NCBI RefSeq assembly: GCF_949287625.1
Contig: NZ_CASEGO010000093.1
Span: 1-12,701, forward strand
Direction of reading: 5' to 3'
Source: an uncultured Brachyspira sp.
Lineage (GTDB): Bacteria; Spirochaetota; Brachyspiria; Brachyspirales; Brachyspiraceae
DNA: 12,701 nt
The notes under the pieces are model-generated. The model saw only the letters and a list, made by a program, of their open reading frames with translations. It was not told where the DNA came from and ran no database searches. A program made the translations under genes and the position numbers. Shown here in pieces: positions 1-6,895 of the stretch (the stretch's first letter is position 1; every line of letters starts with the position of its first letter).

Positions 1-2
1 AT

Positions 3-71
3 AAACGAATACATTCAGCTTTAAATTATGATACACCTATGTTATACTTCAAAAAGATAAGGAATACTTAA
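3..71 (+). CDS. Transposase C-terminal fragment (integrase-core type), cut by window edge
   Basis: An open frame runs in from the left edge and ends at TAA 69-71. It encodes 22 residues, KRIHSALNYDTP followed by MLYFKKIRNT. The pattern R-I/P-H-x-A-L-x-Y-x-T-P at the extreme C-terminus is typical of DDE transposases with an rve/integrase core, such as IS3-family OrfB proteins. There it is the last conserved block before the stop. The DDE catalytic residues would lie to the left of the window. The stop codon almost touches the sequence ATAAGGAATAC (57-67), which recurs inverted at the right edge and may be the terminal repeat of the element. Family placement rests on one short motif, so the exact IS family is open. 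Confidence 0.7.
   Translation, partial: KRIHSALNYDTPMLYFKKIRNT
57..67. repeat. Candidate right terminal inverted repeat of an IS
   Basis: ATAAGGAATAC at the end of the transposase fragment is the exact reverse complement of GTATTCCTTAT at 12652-12662, near the other edge. Its place at the end of the transposase frame is where an IS right end is expected. Only 11 bases match exactly, so the boundary is approximate. Confidence 0.45.
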
Positions 72-116
72 ATGCAATATGTATGGCACCCATGCAATTA
101 TATAAATTATTTAATC

Positions 117-145
117 TTGATTATATGTTAAAAAAATAGTATAAT
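117..145 (+). promoter_or_regulatory. Sigma-70-type promoter for pyrH-floA
   Basis: TTGATT (117-122) and a perfect TATAAT (140-145) are separated by 17 bases. Transcription would start near 152, giving a leader of about 33 bases before the pyrH start. The promoter lies just downstream of the IS end, so pyrH appears to be expressed independently of whatever lies to the left. Confidence 0.8.
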
Positions 146-184
146 GCAGGAAATATCTAATATCAAAAATTAAGAGGTCAATTA

Positions 185-889
185 ATGGAAAAAAGAGTGT
201 TGCTTAAGATATCAGGTGAAGCATTGCTTGGAGAGAAGGAATACGGTATTGATAATAATGTTGTTGATAGGATAGCATTAGAGATGAAAGCTGCTGGAAA
301 TGATACACAAATAGCAGTTGTTGTTGGAGGCGGTAATATATTTAGAGGAATGCAGTTATCAAATAAAACTGGAATGGTAAGAGCTACAGCTGATTCTATG
401 GGCATGCTTGCTACTATTATGAATGCTATAGCTTTAAAAGACAGATTTATGGCAGCAGGAACTCCTACTCAAATATTATCTGCTTTTAATATAGAAGGTA
501 TGATAGAAGGTTTTGAGAGAGATAAAGCTATTCGTATACTAGAACGCGGTAATGTTTTAATCATAGCGGGAGGCACTTCAAATCCTTATTTCACAACAGA
601 CAGTACAGCTATATTAAGATCCTTAGAGATAGGTGCTTCTATAGTATTAAAAGGTACTAATGTGGACGGAGTTTATGATAAAGACCCTAAAGCAAATAAA
701 GATGCTAAAATGTATAAGGATATTACTTTTAGAGAAGCTATCAATCAGAATTTACGTGTTATGGATATGACAGCTTTTGCTATGGCTAATGATAATGATA
801 TGCCTATAAGAGTATTTAATATGAATAAATCAGGAAATATTACTAAGGCTATTTCCGGAGAAGATATAGGAACTTATGTACATAATTAA
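185..889 (+). CDS. pyrH: UMP kinase (uridylate kinase)
   Basis: This cytosolic kinase of the amino-acid-kinase fold phosphorylates UMP to UDP with ATP, the committed step to all pyrimidine nucleotides. It has 234 residues, a normal length. Visible blocks are the N-terminal KISGEALLG (8-16), the glycine loop GGGNIFRG (48-55), the UMP-binding ATADSMGMLATIMNA (67-81), FTTDSTAILRSLEI (136-149), KGTNVDGVYDKDPK (156-169) and MDMTAFAMA (193-201). The start follows AAGAGGT (172-178) at a good distance. pyrH often sits between tsf and frr. Here it has its own promoter, its left neighbour is an IS end, and it is followed 23 bases on by floA, so the usual cluster is broken up. Bacterial PyrH is usually activated by GTP and inhibited by UTP; that is family knowledge. 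Confidence 0.98.
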   Translation: MEKRVLLKISGEALLGEKEYGIDNNVVDRIALEMKAAGNDTQIAVVVGGGNIFRGMQLSNKTGMVRATADSMGMLATIMNAIALKDRFMAAGTPTQILSAFNIEGMIEGFERDKAIRILERGNVLIIAGGTSNPYFTTDSTAILRSLEIGASIVLKGTNVDGVYDKDPKANKDAKMYKDITFREAINQNLRVMDMTAFAMANDNDMPIRVFNMNKSGNITKAISGEDIGTYVHN

Positions 890-900
890 TAATATTTTTA

Positions 901-905
901 GGAGG
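901..905 (+). promoter_or_regulatory. Ribosome binding site fixing the floA start
   Basis: A perfect GGAGG lies seven bases before the ATG at 913 but only one base before an in-frame TTG at 907. The spacing rules out the TTG and fixes the ATG as the start. Confidence 0.85.
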
Positions 906-912
906 TTTGTAT

Positions 913-1929
913 ATGTTTGATTTTGGTTATATTCCAATTATTCCTATGTTTGTTGGTATTGTTGTAATACTGATACTTTTATTTGTTTTCTTACATTTTT
1001 TCCCTATGGGGCTTTGGATTACAGCTTTGTTTTCTGGTGTAAGAATAAATATGATAACGTTAATTACTATGCGTCTTAGAAGAGTTAATCCTTCACTTAT
1101 AGTATTAAATCAAATAAAGTTATGGAAAGCAGGTTTAAAAATAGGAACGAATGAACTTGAGGCACATTATTTAGCAGGCGGCAATCCTACTGCTGTTGCG
1201 GATGCTTTAATTGCTGCTGATAAGGCTTCTTTGGATTTAAGTTTTGAGCGTGCTGCTGCTATAGATTTGGCTGGAAGAGATTTAGTTGATGCTATAAGAA
1301 CTTCCGTTTCTCCTAGAGTTATAGCTACTCCTTTGATTGCTGCTGTTGCTAAAGACGGCATACAGGTAAAAGCTACTGCTAGAGTTACTGTTAGAACAAA
1401 TATTAATCGTCTTGTTGGAGGAGCTGGAGAGGAAACTATTATTGCTAGAGTAGGAGAGGGTATCGTTACTACTATAGGCAGTTCTTCTTCTCATAAAGAA
1501 GTTTTAGAAAATCCTGATAGAATTTCACAGGTTGTACTTGCTAAAGGTCTTGATTCTGGTACTGCTTTTGAGATACTTTCTATTGATATTGCTGACGTTG
1601 ATGTTGGAAGCAATATTGGGGCTTTCTTACAGATTGACCAAGCAGAAGCTGACAAAAAGATTGCTCAGGCTAAAGCTGAAGAGAGAAGAGTTATGGCTAT
1701 AGCACGTGAACAGGAAATGCGTGCTCAGGTTGAAGAGATGAAAGCTAAAGTTGTAGAGGCAGAATCGCAGCTTCCTCTTGCTATTGCTGAAGCTCTTAAG
1801 AAAGGAAATATTGGGGTGCTTGATTATTATAATATGAAAAATATTATGGCTGATACTGAAATGCGTTATAGTATATCTGGTATGGATTCAATGAGCAAAA
1901 ATAATAATTCACAGCCTACAAAACAATAA
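913..1929 (+). CDS. floA: Flotillin-like protein FloA
   Basis: FloA proteins are membrane scaffolds of the SPFH/flotillin superfamily that organise functional membrane microdomains. The protein has 338 residues from ATG 913, close to the Bacillus family length. A hydrophobic hairpin-like segment (about residues 9-31) anchors it, followed by LWITALFSGVRI. The SPFH body contains HYLAGGN (85-91), GGAGEETIIARVGEGI (169-184) and ILSIDIADVDVG (221-232). A charged, alanine/glutamate-rich coiled coil rich in AEADKKIAQAKAEERR-type repeats covers about 242-288, and NIGVLDYYNMKN (299-310) precedes a polar tail. All of these are FloA (YqfA) hallmarks. It is cotranscribed with pyrH and ends at a terminator. 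The pairing with pyrH is positional only; no functional link is evident. Confidence 0.95.
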   Translation: MFDFGYIPIIPMFVGIVVILILLFVFLHFFPMGLWITALFSGVRINMITLITMRLRRVNPSLIVLNQIKLWKAGLKIGTNELEAHYLAGGNPTAVADALIAADKASLDLSFERAAAIDLAGRDLVDAIRTSVSPRVIATPLIAAVAKDGIQVKATARVTVRTNINRLVGGAGEETIIARVGEGIVTTIGSSSSHKEVLENPDRISQVVLAKGLDSGTAFEILSIDIADVDVGSNIGAFLQIDQAEADKKIAQAKAEERRVMAIAREQEMRAQVEEMKAKVVEAESQLPLAIAEALKKGNIGVLDYYNMKNIMADTEMRYSISGMDSMSKNNNSQPTKQ

Positions 1930-1971
1930 GTAAATAATTTAATGGGTTAGTTTTAATAAAATTTTTAATGT

Positions 1972-2003
1972 AAAGGGGCTTTCAATATAAAGCTCCTTTT
2001 TTA
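1972..2003 (+). terminator. Intrinsic terminator of pyrH-floA
   Basis: AAAGGGGCTTT (1972-1982) pairs with AAAGCTCCTTT (1989-1999) across a six-base loop, with one G-U wobble. The T-tract 1997-2002 follows directly. It lies 42 bases after the floA stop. Confidence 0.88.
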
Positions 2004-2240
2004 TATAAAGATTATAATTTATTTTTTAATATTATTTATAATTTTAATAATTTTGCTTTGCCATTATGAAGTGCACAGCAAGACAGAATCTGTGTAATTT
2101 GCATACAATCAGTTATTTTCGGCTGTAGTAAGTAGCGTTAGTTATGGCAGTATACTTAAAATTCTATATTTTAGTATAAATTTGATAATTTATTATTTAT
2201 GTAAAACATAATTAGTACTATTTAGTATTTTTTACACTTG

Positions 2241-2264
2241 AACTTTTTGCGGCGGGAAAAAGTT
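2241..2264. repeat. GCGGCGGG-loop hairpin, copy 1
   Basis: AACTTTTT (2241-2248) and AAAAAGTT (2257-2264) form a perfect 8-bp stem around the eight-base loop GCGGCGGG (2249-2256). The same loop recurs at 12583-12590 with a stem that differs by compensating changes. The loop is pure G/C in a very AT-rich setting. Function unknown. Confidence 0.7.
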
Positions 2265-2275
2265 GAATAAAAAAA

Positions 2276-2306
2276 TTGACAAACTTAAAAATTTTCAGTG
2301 TATATA
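2276..2306 (+). promoter_or_regulatory. Orphan sigma-70-like promoter
   Basis: A perfect TTGACA (2276-2281) is followed after 19 bases by TATATA (2301-2306); shifting the -10 to GTATAT gives 18 bases. The promoter points away from the SAM-hydrolase gene and has no reading frame in front of it. It would transcribe the inverted repeat at 2396-2439 and then run antisense into the end of the lipoprotein gene. Confidence 0.45.
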
Positions 2307-2395
2307 GTATGATTTTATTATAGAAATTTTGTATATTATTTTTTGTTTTTAATGCAGTATAAAATCATTATAGTTAAAAAATAAATGGAGTTTTA

Positions 2396-2439
2396 AGTAA
2401 TCCTGCAAAGCTGATATATACTTGTTTTGCAGGATTACT
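2396..2439. repeat. Perfect 14-bp inverted repeat
   Basis: AGTAATCCTGCAAA (2396-2409) and TTTGCAGGATTACT (2426-2439) are exact reverse complements around a 16-base loop. Neither side has a good T-tract, so it is not a classical terminator. It lies 60 bases past the stop of the minus-strand lipoprotein gene and could mark or protect that transcript's 3' end, or be the end of a short RNA from the promoter at 2276. Confidence 0.75.
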
Positions 2440-2499
2440 ATAACTGTATGCATTTGGAAAAATTCGGTATGTATGTTAAAATAATAAAAAATAAATACG

Positions 2500-3399
2500 C
2501 TATTTTTTTATTATTTCTATACTCCAATCTGGACCGCTCTCAACTTTGTACTTATCAGAAAAATTTCCCATATTAACAGCAACAGAGAAATTAAGCTCTG
2601 AATTAAAATATGCCATATTATCGCCTTCAGGAACATCTCCGAAAGTATTAACAAGTTTAACATCACCATTCCATATTAAATTTCTTTCATTATATATAGA
2701 AACATTCAAAATATCTCCTACTTGTATGCCATTTTCAAGCATTAATTGACGAGGAAGGGAAGACCATACATTACCATACTGCACATCGAGTATAGGAATA
2801 TTAGCAAAGAATTTACCATCTTCATATCTTGGTTTTTGATAATCTATTTTTGTTATATTTGTTCCTAATGATTTTCCAACTTGCTCAAAAGTTATTTGTT
2901 TTGAAGCTAGTCTTGCTCCTGTATACACATAAACATCTCGTCCATGAAAAGTGTATGATTCCTGAGAGTTGGTAAGTCTGTTTACTGCTTCATCAATTTC
3001 TCTTACTTCTTCCACCCCTAAACTTTCAGCAACAAAAGTTAAAGAACCGTTATCTGGAGTTACAAAATAATAATTGTTGGTAGTTTTCATAACAACAGAT
3101 TTTCTTTCAGTACCAACCCCTGGGTCTACAACATTAACAAATACAGTTCCTTCAGGCCAATATTTTGCTGTTTGGTCTAATCTCAAAGCAGCTTCCCATA
3201 TATTAAATGCTGGTATTTCATGTGTAAGGTCGTAAACTTTTAAATCTTTATCTACAGTTAAAGCTACTCCGTACATACTTGCAACGGCATTGTCTTTTCT
3301 TCCGAAATCTGTTTGAAGTGCAAGCGGAGATTTATCAATTTGTTTTTCGCATGATATAAGCATAACAAATAATGATATTATTAATATATAGTTTTTCAT
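2500..3399 (-). CDS. Lipoprotein of the SAM hydroxide adenosyltransferase (SAM hydrolase, DUF62) family
   Basis: Family members cleave S-adenosylmethionine to adenosine and methionine using water/hydroxide. The 299-residue protein starts with a lipoprotein leader, a hydrophobic run ending in L-I-S-C with Cys17 as lipidation site. The mature part carries LQTDFG (28-33), DPGVGTERK (92-100), PDNGSL (115-120) and FHGRD (151-155). Asp92, Arg99 and His152 match the Asp-Arg-His triad of this family, including the seven-residue Asp-Arg spacing. A second, beta-rich domain covers about 195-299. The gene has its own Shine-Dalgarno AAGGAAG and is separated from the fba unit by a terminator, so it is probably monocistronic. 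The oddity is the export signal, because SAM is a cytosolic metabolite. Family call is firm; true substrate outside the cytosol is unknown. Confidence 0.9.
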   Translation of the reverse strand: MKNYILIISLFVMLISCEKQIDKSPLALQTDFGRKDNAVASMYGVALTVDKDLKVYDLTHEIPAFNIWEAALRLDQTAKYWPEGTVFVNVVDPGVGTERKSVVMKTTNNYYFVTPDNGSLTFVAESLGVEEVREIDEAVNRLTNSQESYTFHGRDVYVYTGARLASKQITFEQVGKSLGTNITKIDYQKPRYEDGKFFANIPILDVQYGNVWSSLPRQLMLENGIQVGDILNVSIYNERNLIWNGDVKLVNTFGDVPEGDNMAYFNSELNFSVAVNMGNFSDKYKVESGPDWSIEIIKK

Positions 3400-3440
3400 T
3401 TTACTTCCTTTTTATTTAATTATATATATTTTATATTTTG

Positions 3441-3480
3441 TTAAAAAAATTAAGGGCATAAGAATAAACTCATACCCTTG
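3441..3480 (-). terminator. Intrinsic terminator of the fba / micro-ORF transcript
   Basis: Read on the minus strand, AAGGGTATGAG pairs with CTTATGCCCTT (arms 3469-3479 and 3452-3462) with two G-U wobbles across a six-base loop, then AATTTTTTTAA follows. It lies 34 bases beyond the micro-ORF stop. The plus strand also has a T-rich stretch after the stem, so it may work both ways. Confidence 0.85.
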
Positions 3481-3513
3481 AATTTTCTTTTTTAATAATT
3501 ATTAAGTTAATAA

Positions 3514-3606
3514 TTATTTAGTTTTAGCATTTAGAGCATCTTTTTGTCTTCTTATTCTTCTTAGAGCTCTTTTGCGTTTAACTACTTTTCTATGCTGTTT
3601 TCCCAC
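3514..3606 (-). CDS. 30-residue highly basic micro-protein, ribosomal-protein-like
   Basis: A GTG start at 3606 is preceded by AAAGGAG, five bases upstream (3612-3618), an excellent ribosome binding site. The frame runs 30 codons to TAA: MGKQHRKVVKRKRAL followed by RRIRRQKDALNAKTK. Fourteen residues are Lys or Arg, plus one His, and only one is acidic. Such composition is typical of tiny RNA-binding ribosomal proteins (THX/bS22 or the COX24/mS38-like group), but I cannot place it in a named family. It starts 44 bases after the fba stop with no terminator between, and a strong terminator follows it, so it is probably cotranscribed with fba. Automatic annotation may miss it because of its length and GTG start. 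That it is a gene is well supported by signal and context; its function is inference. Confidence 0.68.
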   Translation of the reverse strand: MGKQHRKVVKRKRALRRIRRQKDALNAKTK

Positions 3607-3650
3607 GTTATCTCCTTTATTAATTTTTTTATTATTATAAATTATTAAAA

Positions 3651-4613
3651 TTATATTTTTCCATTAGAACCTAATACATTATTAATTTTATGCATGTATA
3701 GTTTTTTCATTTCATCACGAGCAGGTCCTAAATATTTTCTAGGATCGAATTCTTTAGGATTGTCATGGAATACTTTTCTAATAGCTGCAGTCATAGCAAG
3801 TCTTGAATCGCTGTCAATATTAATTTTGCAAACTGCACTTTTAGAAGCTTCTCTTAATTGTTCTTCTGGAATACCTATAGCATCATCTAATTTACCGCCG
3901 TATTCATTAATCATTTTAACATATTCTTGAGGTACACTTGAAGAACCATGTAAAACAATAGGGAAACCAGGTATTTTTTTCTCAATTTCTTTAAGAATAT
4001 CTAATCTTATTTCTGGGTTTTGACCTGGTTTGAATTTATAAGCACCATGGCTAGTACCTATAGAAATAGCAAGAGAGTCAACACCTGTTTTTTTAACGAA
4101 ATCTTCTACTTCTTCAGGCTGAGTGTAAGTATGATGTTCAGCAGAAACGTCATCTTCAACACCAGCAAGCACTCCTAATTCACCTTCTACAGTAACATCG
4201 TATTTATGAGCATACTCAACAACACTTCTAGTAATTTCTACGTTTTTGTTGTAATCATAATGGCTTCCGTCTATCATAACAGAAGAGAAACCATATTCAA
4301 TACAGCTTTTGCAAAGTTCTAAACTGTCGCCATGGTCAAGGTGCAGAACTATAGGAACATTAACACCTAATTCTTTAGCGTATTCAACAGCACCTTGAGC
4401 CATATATCTTAATAATGTTTGATTAGCATATTTTCTAGCACCTGAGGATACTTGAATAATAACAGGGCTTTTAGTTTCTACGCAAGCCTGAACTATAGCC
4501 TGAAGTTGTTCCATATTATTAAAGTTAAATGCAGGTATTGCATAACCGCCGCTTATAGCTTTTTTAAAAAGGTCTCTGCTATTAACAAGACCCAAATCTG
4601 AGAATTTAACCAT
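3651..4613 (-). CDS. fba: Class II fructose-1,6-bisphosphate aldolase
   Basis: The enzyme reversibly splits fructose-1,6-bisphosphate into dihydroxyacetone phosphate and glyceraldehyde-3-phosphate in cytosolic glycolysis and gluconeogenesis, using a divalent metal. The protein has 320 residues. Visible motifs are PAFNFNN (27-33), HLDHGDS (91-97) with the catalytic Asp93 and zinc ligand His94, EGELG (143-147), SIGTSHGAYKF (184-194) with zinc ligand His189, LHGSSSVP (221-228) with zinc ligand His222, and NIDSDSRLAMTAAIRK (265-280), which holds the phosphate-binding Asn-x-Asp segment. The final ARDEMKKLY block is also typical. The start is preceded by AAGGAGA. A promoter is proposed at 4660-4688. 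The gene is followed by the basic micro-ORF and a terminator. Confidence 0.97.
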   Translation of the reverse strand: MVKFSDLGLVNSRDLFKKAISGGYAIPAFNFNNMEQLQAIVQACVETKSPVIIQVSSGARKYANQTLLRYMAQGAVEYAKELGVNVPIVLHLDHGDSLELCKSCIEYGFSSVMIDGSHYDYNKNVEITRSVVEYAHKYDVTVEGELGVLAGVEDDVSAEHHTYTQPEEVEDFVKKTGVDSLAISIGTSHGAYKFKPGQNPEIRLDILKEIEKKIPGFPIVLHGSSSVPQEYVKMINEYGGKLDDAIGIPEEQLREASKSAVCKINIDSDSRLAMTAAIRKVFHDNPKEFDPRKYLGPARDEMKKLYMHKINNVLGSNGKI

Positions 4614-4659
4614 ATTCTTCTCCTTATTCTTTTTTAAAAATTATAAAAAATACTTATTA

Positions 4660-4688
4660 ATAATATAGTAAAAATAATATTTTTTCAA
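4660..4688 (-). promoter_or_regulatory. Probable promoter of fba
   Basis: On the minus strand, TTGAAA (4688-4683) and TATTAT (4665-4660) are 17 bases apart. Initiation would fall near 4653, about 40 bases before the fba start. The surroundings are extremely AT-rich, so chance matches are possible. The full gap 4614-4951 between fba and thrS shows nothing beyond this and the thrS promoter. Confidence 0.5.
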
Positions 4689-4860
4689 TAAAAATACTTA
4701 TTTTTTATATGATTAGAATTCAAAAAATATTATTTAAAAATCAAATAAATATAAAAAAATTAAAAATAAAATAACAGCATACAAATTATACATTAAATAA
4801 GACTATATTATTAATTTGAATTATTTTTGTATAATTTTAATAATTGCCTTATATGATTTA

Positions 4861-4889
4861 TTGACTATTGTTTTTATATATGTTATAAT
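4861..4889 (+). promoter_or_regulatory. Promoter of thrS-infC-rpmI-rplT
   Basis: TTGACT (4861-4866), a 17-base spacer and a perfect TATAAT (4884-4889) form a strong sigma-70-type promoter. Transcription from about 4896 gives a leader near 55 bases, too short for a T-box or large riboswitch. Confidence 0.85.
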
Positions 4890-4951
4890 AGTTCAAAATA
4901 TTTACATAAGTTTTTTATGCAAATAGAAGTATCAATTCAAGAGGTGTTATA

Positions 4952-6883
4952 ATGTCAAAAATTAATTATTCGGGACAGTCTTATGATTTGTCCAATGGAG
5001 AGTCTTTACTAGACTTCCTTAAACAAAATGCTAAAAAAGATTCCAAAGATGCAGTAGCAGCTAAATTTAATGGAAAAGAAGTTGACCTTACATATACGCC
5101 TGAAACAGACGGCGATTTAGAATTGATACTTACAACCACCGATGAAGGTCTTGAAGTTTTAAGACACTCTACAAGTCATTTAATGGCACAGGCTGTTAGA
5201 AGACTTTACCCTAATACTCAGGTTACTATAGGTCCTGCAATAAAAGATGGTTTTTATTATGACTTTGATGCAGAAAAACCTTTTACAGAAGAGGACCTTC
5301 CAAAAATAGAAGATGAAATGAAAAAAATCATCAAAGAAAATATACCTGTAGTAAGAAAAGTAATGAACAAAAATGAGGCTATAGAGTATTTTAAAAAAGC
5401 TAATGAGCCTTATAAAGTTGAAATTATAGAAGGTATAGATGCTGATACAGTATCTTTTTATGAGCAGGGAGATTTTATAGATCTTTGCCGCGGTCCTCAT
5501 GTTCCTTCTACTGGATATATAAAATCATACAAACTCATGTCTGTAGCTGGAAGTTATTGGAGAGGGGATTCTAATAATAAAATGCTTTCCCGTATATATG
5601 GTACAGCATTTGAAAGTAAAGAGGCTTTGGATAAATATCTCAAAAAACTTAAAGAAGCTAAAGAAAGAGATCATAGAAAATTAGGTAAAGAACTTAATTT
5701 ATTTAGTTTTCATGAGGAAGGACCTGGTTTTCCTTTCTGGCATCCTAGAGGAATGATTATTTATAAAGCAGTAGAATCCTATATAAGAAATGAAAATGAT
5801 AAACGCGGATATGTTGAAATAAAAACTCCAGCTATTCTCAATGAAGAATTATGGCATAGAAGCGGACACTGGGATAATTATAAAGAAAATATGTATTTTA
5901 CAGAGATTGATGAAACTAAATATGCTGTAAAACCTATGAACTGCCCAGGCGGTTTGATTGTTTATAATTCTAATATACATAGTTATAGAGATTTGCCTTT
6001 AAGAGTTGCTGAATTAGGTTTTGTTCACAGACATGAGCTTTCAGGAGCTTTGCATGGACTTTTCAGAGTTAGAGCATTTACTCAAGATGATGCCCATATA
6101 TTCTGTACTGAAGAGCAGCTAGGTGATGAAATTATTAATACTATCGAATATTATTTATCTGTATATAAAGACTTTGGTTTCGAGAACTTTGAAATATTTG
6201 TTTCTACAAGACCTGCCAAATCAATCGGAAGCGATGAAATTTGGGAGCTTGCTACTAAATCATTGATTAATGCTTTGGATAAACTTGGTATAAAGTATAA
6301 AATTAATGAAGGAGACGGAGCTTTTTATGGTCCTAAAATAGATTTTAATATTAAAGATGTTCTTGACAGAAACTGGCAATGCGGTACTTTACAGGTTGAC
6401 TTCTCACTTCCTATGAGATTTGAAATAAGCTATGAAGGTAAAGACGGCAGAAAACATACTCCAGTAATGCTTCACAGAGCTATACTTGGTTCAATGGAGC
6501 GTTTTATAGGTATATTGGTTGAGCATTATAATGGTAAATTCCCATTATGGCTTTCTCCTTTACAAGTGGCTGTTGTTAATGTTCTTGATGAAAAATCTCA
6601 AATTGACAGAGTTAATGAAGTTGCTAAAGCATTAAAAGATGCAGGTTTTAGAGTAGAAGTAGATGAGGAAAATGAAAATTTAGGTACTAAGATTAAAAAA
6701 TATCGCTTGCAAAGAACTCCGTATACAGTTATAATAGGAGCCGAGGAGGTCTCTAATGGTAAATTATCTATTAGGACACGTTCTTCGCAAGAAATTAAAG
6801 ATATGGATTTAAATGAGTTTATAGAGAAACTCAAAAAAGAATCTAAGGAGAGAATGAATGATTCTATATTTACTACTAAATGA
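4952..6883 (+). CDS. thrS: Threonine--tRNA ligase
   Basis: This class II synthetase charges tRNA-Thr with threonine in the cytosol and edits mischarged Ser-tRNA-Thr. It has 643 residues, full length. Domains in order are TGS (about 1-62), the editing domain (about 63-225) with HSTSH (His73, His77) and CRGPH (Cys179, His183), the catalytic core (about 245-535), and an anticodon-binding domain (about 536-630). The catalytic zinc ligands are Cys331 in MNCPGG, His382 in DDAH and His508 in LHRA. These sit three residues before the E. coli positions 334, 385 and 511. The start follows AAGAGGTG. The stop at 6883 overlaps the ribosome binding site of infC, 12 bases upstream of its start, so the two are translationally linked. 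Confidence 0.98.
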   Translation: MSKINYSGQSYDLSNGESLLDFLKQNAKKDSKDAVAAKFNGKEVDLTYTPETDGDLELILTTTDEGLEVLRHSTSHLMAQAVRRLYPNTQVTIGPAIKDGFYYDFDAEKPFTEEDLPKIEDEMKKIIKENIPVVRKVMNKNEAIEYFKKANEPYKVEIIEGIDADTVSFYEQGDFIDLCRGPHVPSTGYIKSYKLMSVAGSYWRGDSNNKMLSRIYGTAFESKEALDKYLKKLKEAKERDHRKLGKELNLFSFHEEGPGFPFWHPRGMIIYKAVESYIRNENDKRGYVEIKTPAILNEELWHRSGHWDNYKENMYFTEIDETKYAVKPMNCPGGLIVYNSNIHSYRDLPLRVAELGFVHRHELSGALHGLFRVRAFTQDDAHIFCTEEQLGDEIINTIEYYLSVYKDFGFENFEIFVSTRPAKSIGSDEIWELATKSLINALDKLGIKYKINEGDGAFYGPKIDFNIKDVLDRNWQCGTLQVDFSLPMRFEISYEGKDGRKHTPVMLHRAILGSMERFIGILVEHYNGKFPLWLSPLQVAVVNVLDEKSQIDRVNEVAKALKDAGFRVEVDEENENLGTKIKKYRLQRTPYTVIIGAEEVSNGKLSIRTRSSQEIKDMDLNEFIEKLKKESKERMNDSIFTTK

Positions 6884-6895
6884 GGTAGATAAATA

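Larger units (their letters stand above)
1930..2499. other. 570-base gap between floA and the SAM-hydrolase lipoprotein
   Basis: No convincing gene is present. The gap holds the floA terminator, a slightly more GC-rich stretch (about 2050-2155) with short inverted repeats such as CACAG/CTGTG, a GCGGCGGG-loop hairpin (2241-2264), a consensus-like promoter (from 2276) and a perfect 14-bp inverted repeat (2396-2439). The only frame opened by the ATG at 2385 is three codons long. Confidence 0.6.

Noticed and set aside
57..68. GGAATACT as a ribosome binding site for a gene after base 72
   Set aside because: The ATG at 72 opens only a very short frame, and the promoter for the next gene lies downstream.
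907..912. TTG-TAT as upstream start of floA (two extra residues)
   Set aside because: GGAGG lies only one base before the TTG but seven before ATG 913, which also matches the FloA N-terminus.
1167..1494. Two minus-strand open frames inside floA
   Set aside because: Repetitive Ser/Asn and Ala/Lys translations mirror the alanine-rich floA codons; no ribosome binding sites.
2396..2439. Classical intrinsic terminator
   Set aside because: The stem is perfect but neither side is followed by a run of T.
4614..4951. T-box or other leader riboswitch upstream of thrS
   Set aside because: The leader from the mapped promoter is only about 55 bases and no T-box-like conserved block or terminator/antiterminator is visible.
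5180..5500. 106-codon open frame on the minus strand inside thrS
   Set aside because: It is antisense to the conserved ThrRS editing domain; the low-complexity F/Y/I-rich translation reflects AT-rich coding DNA.
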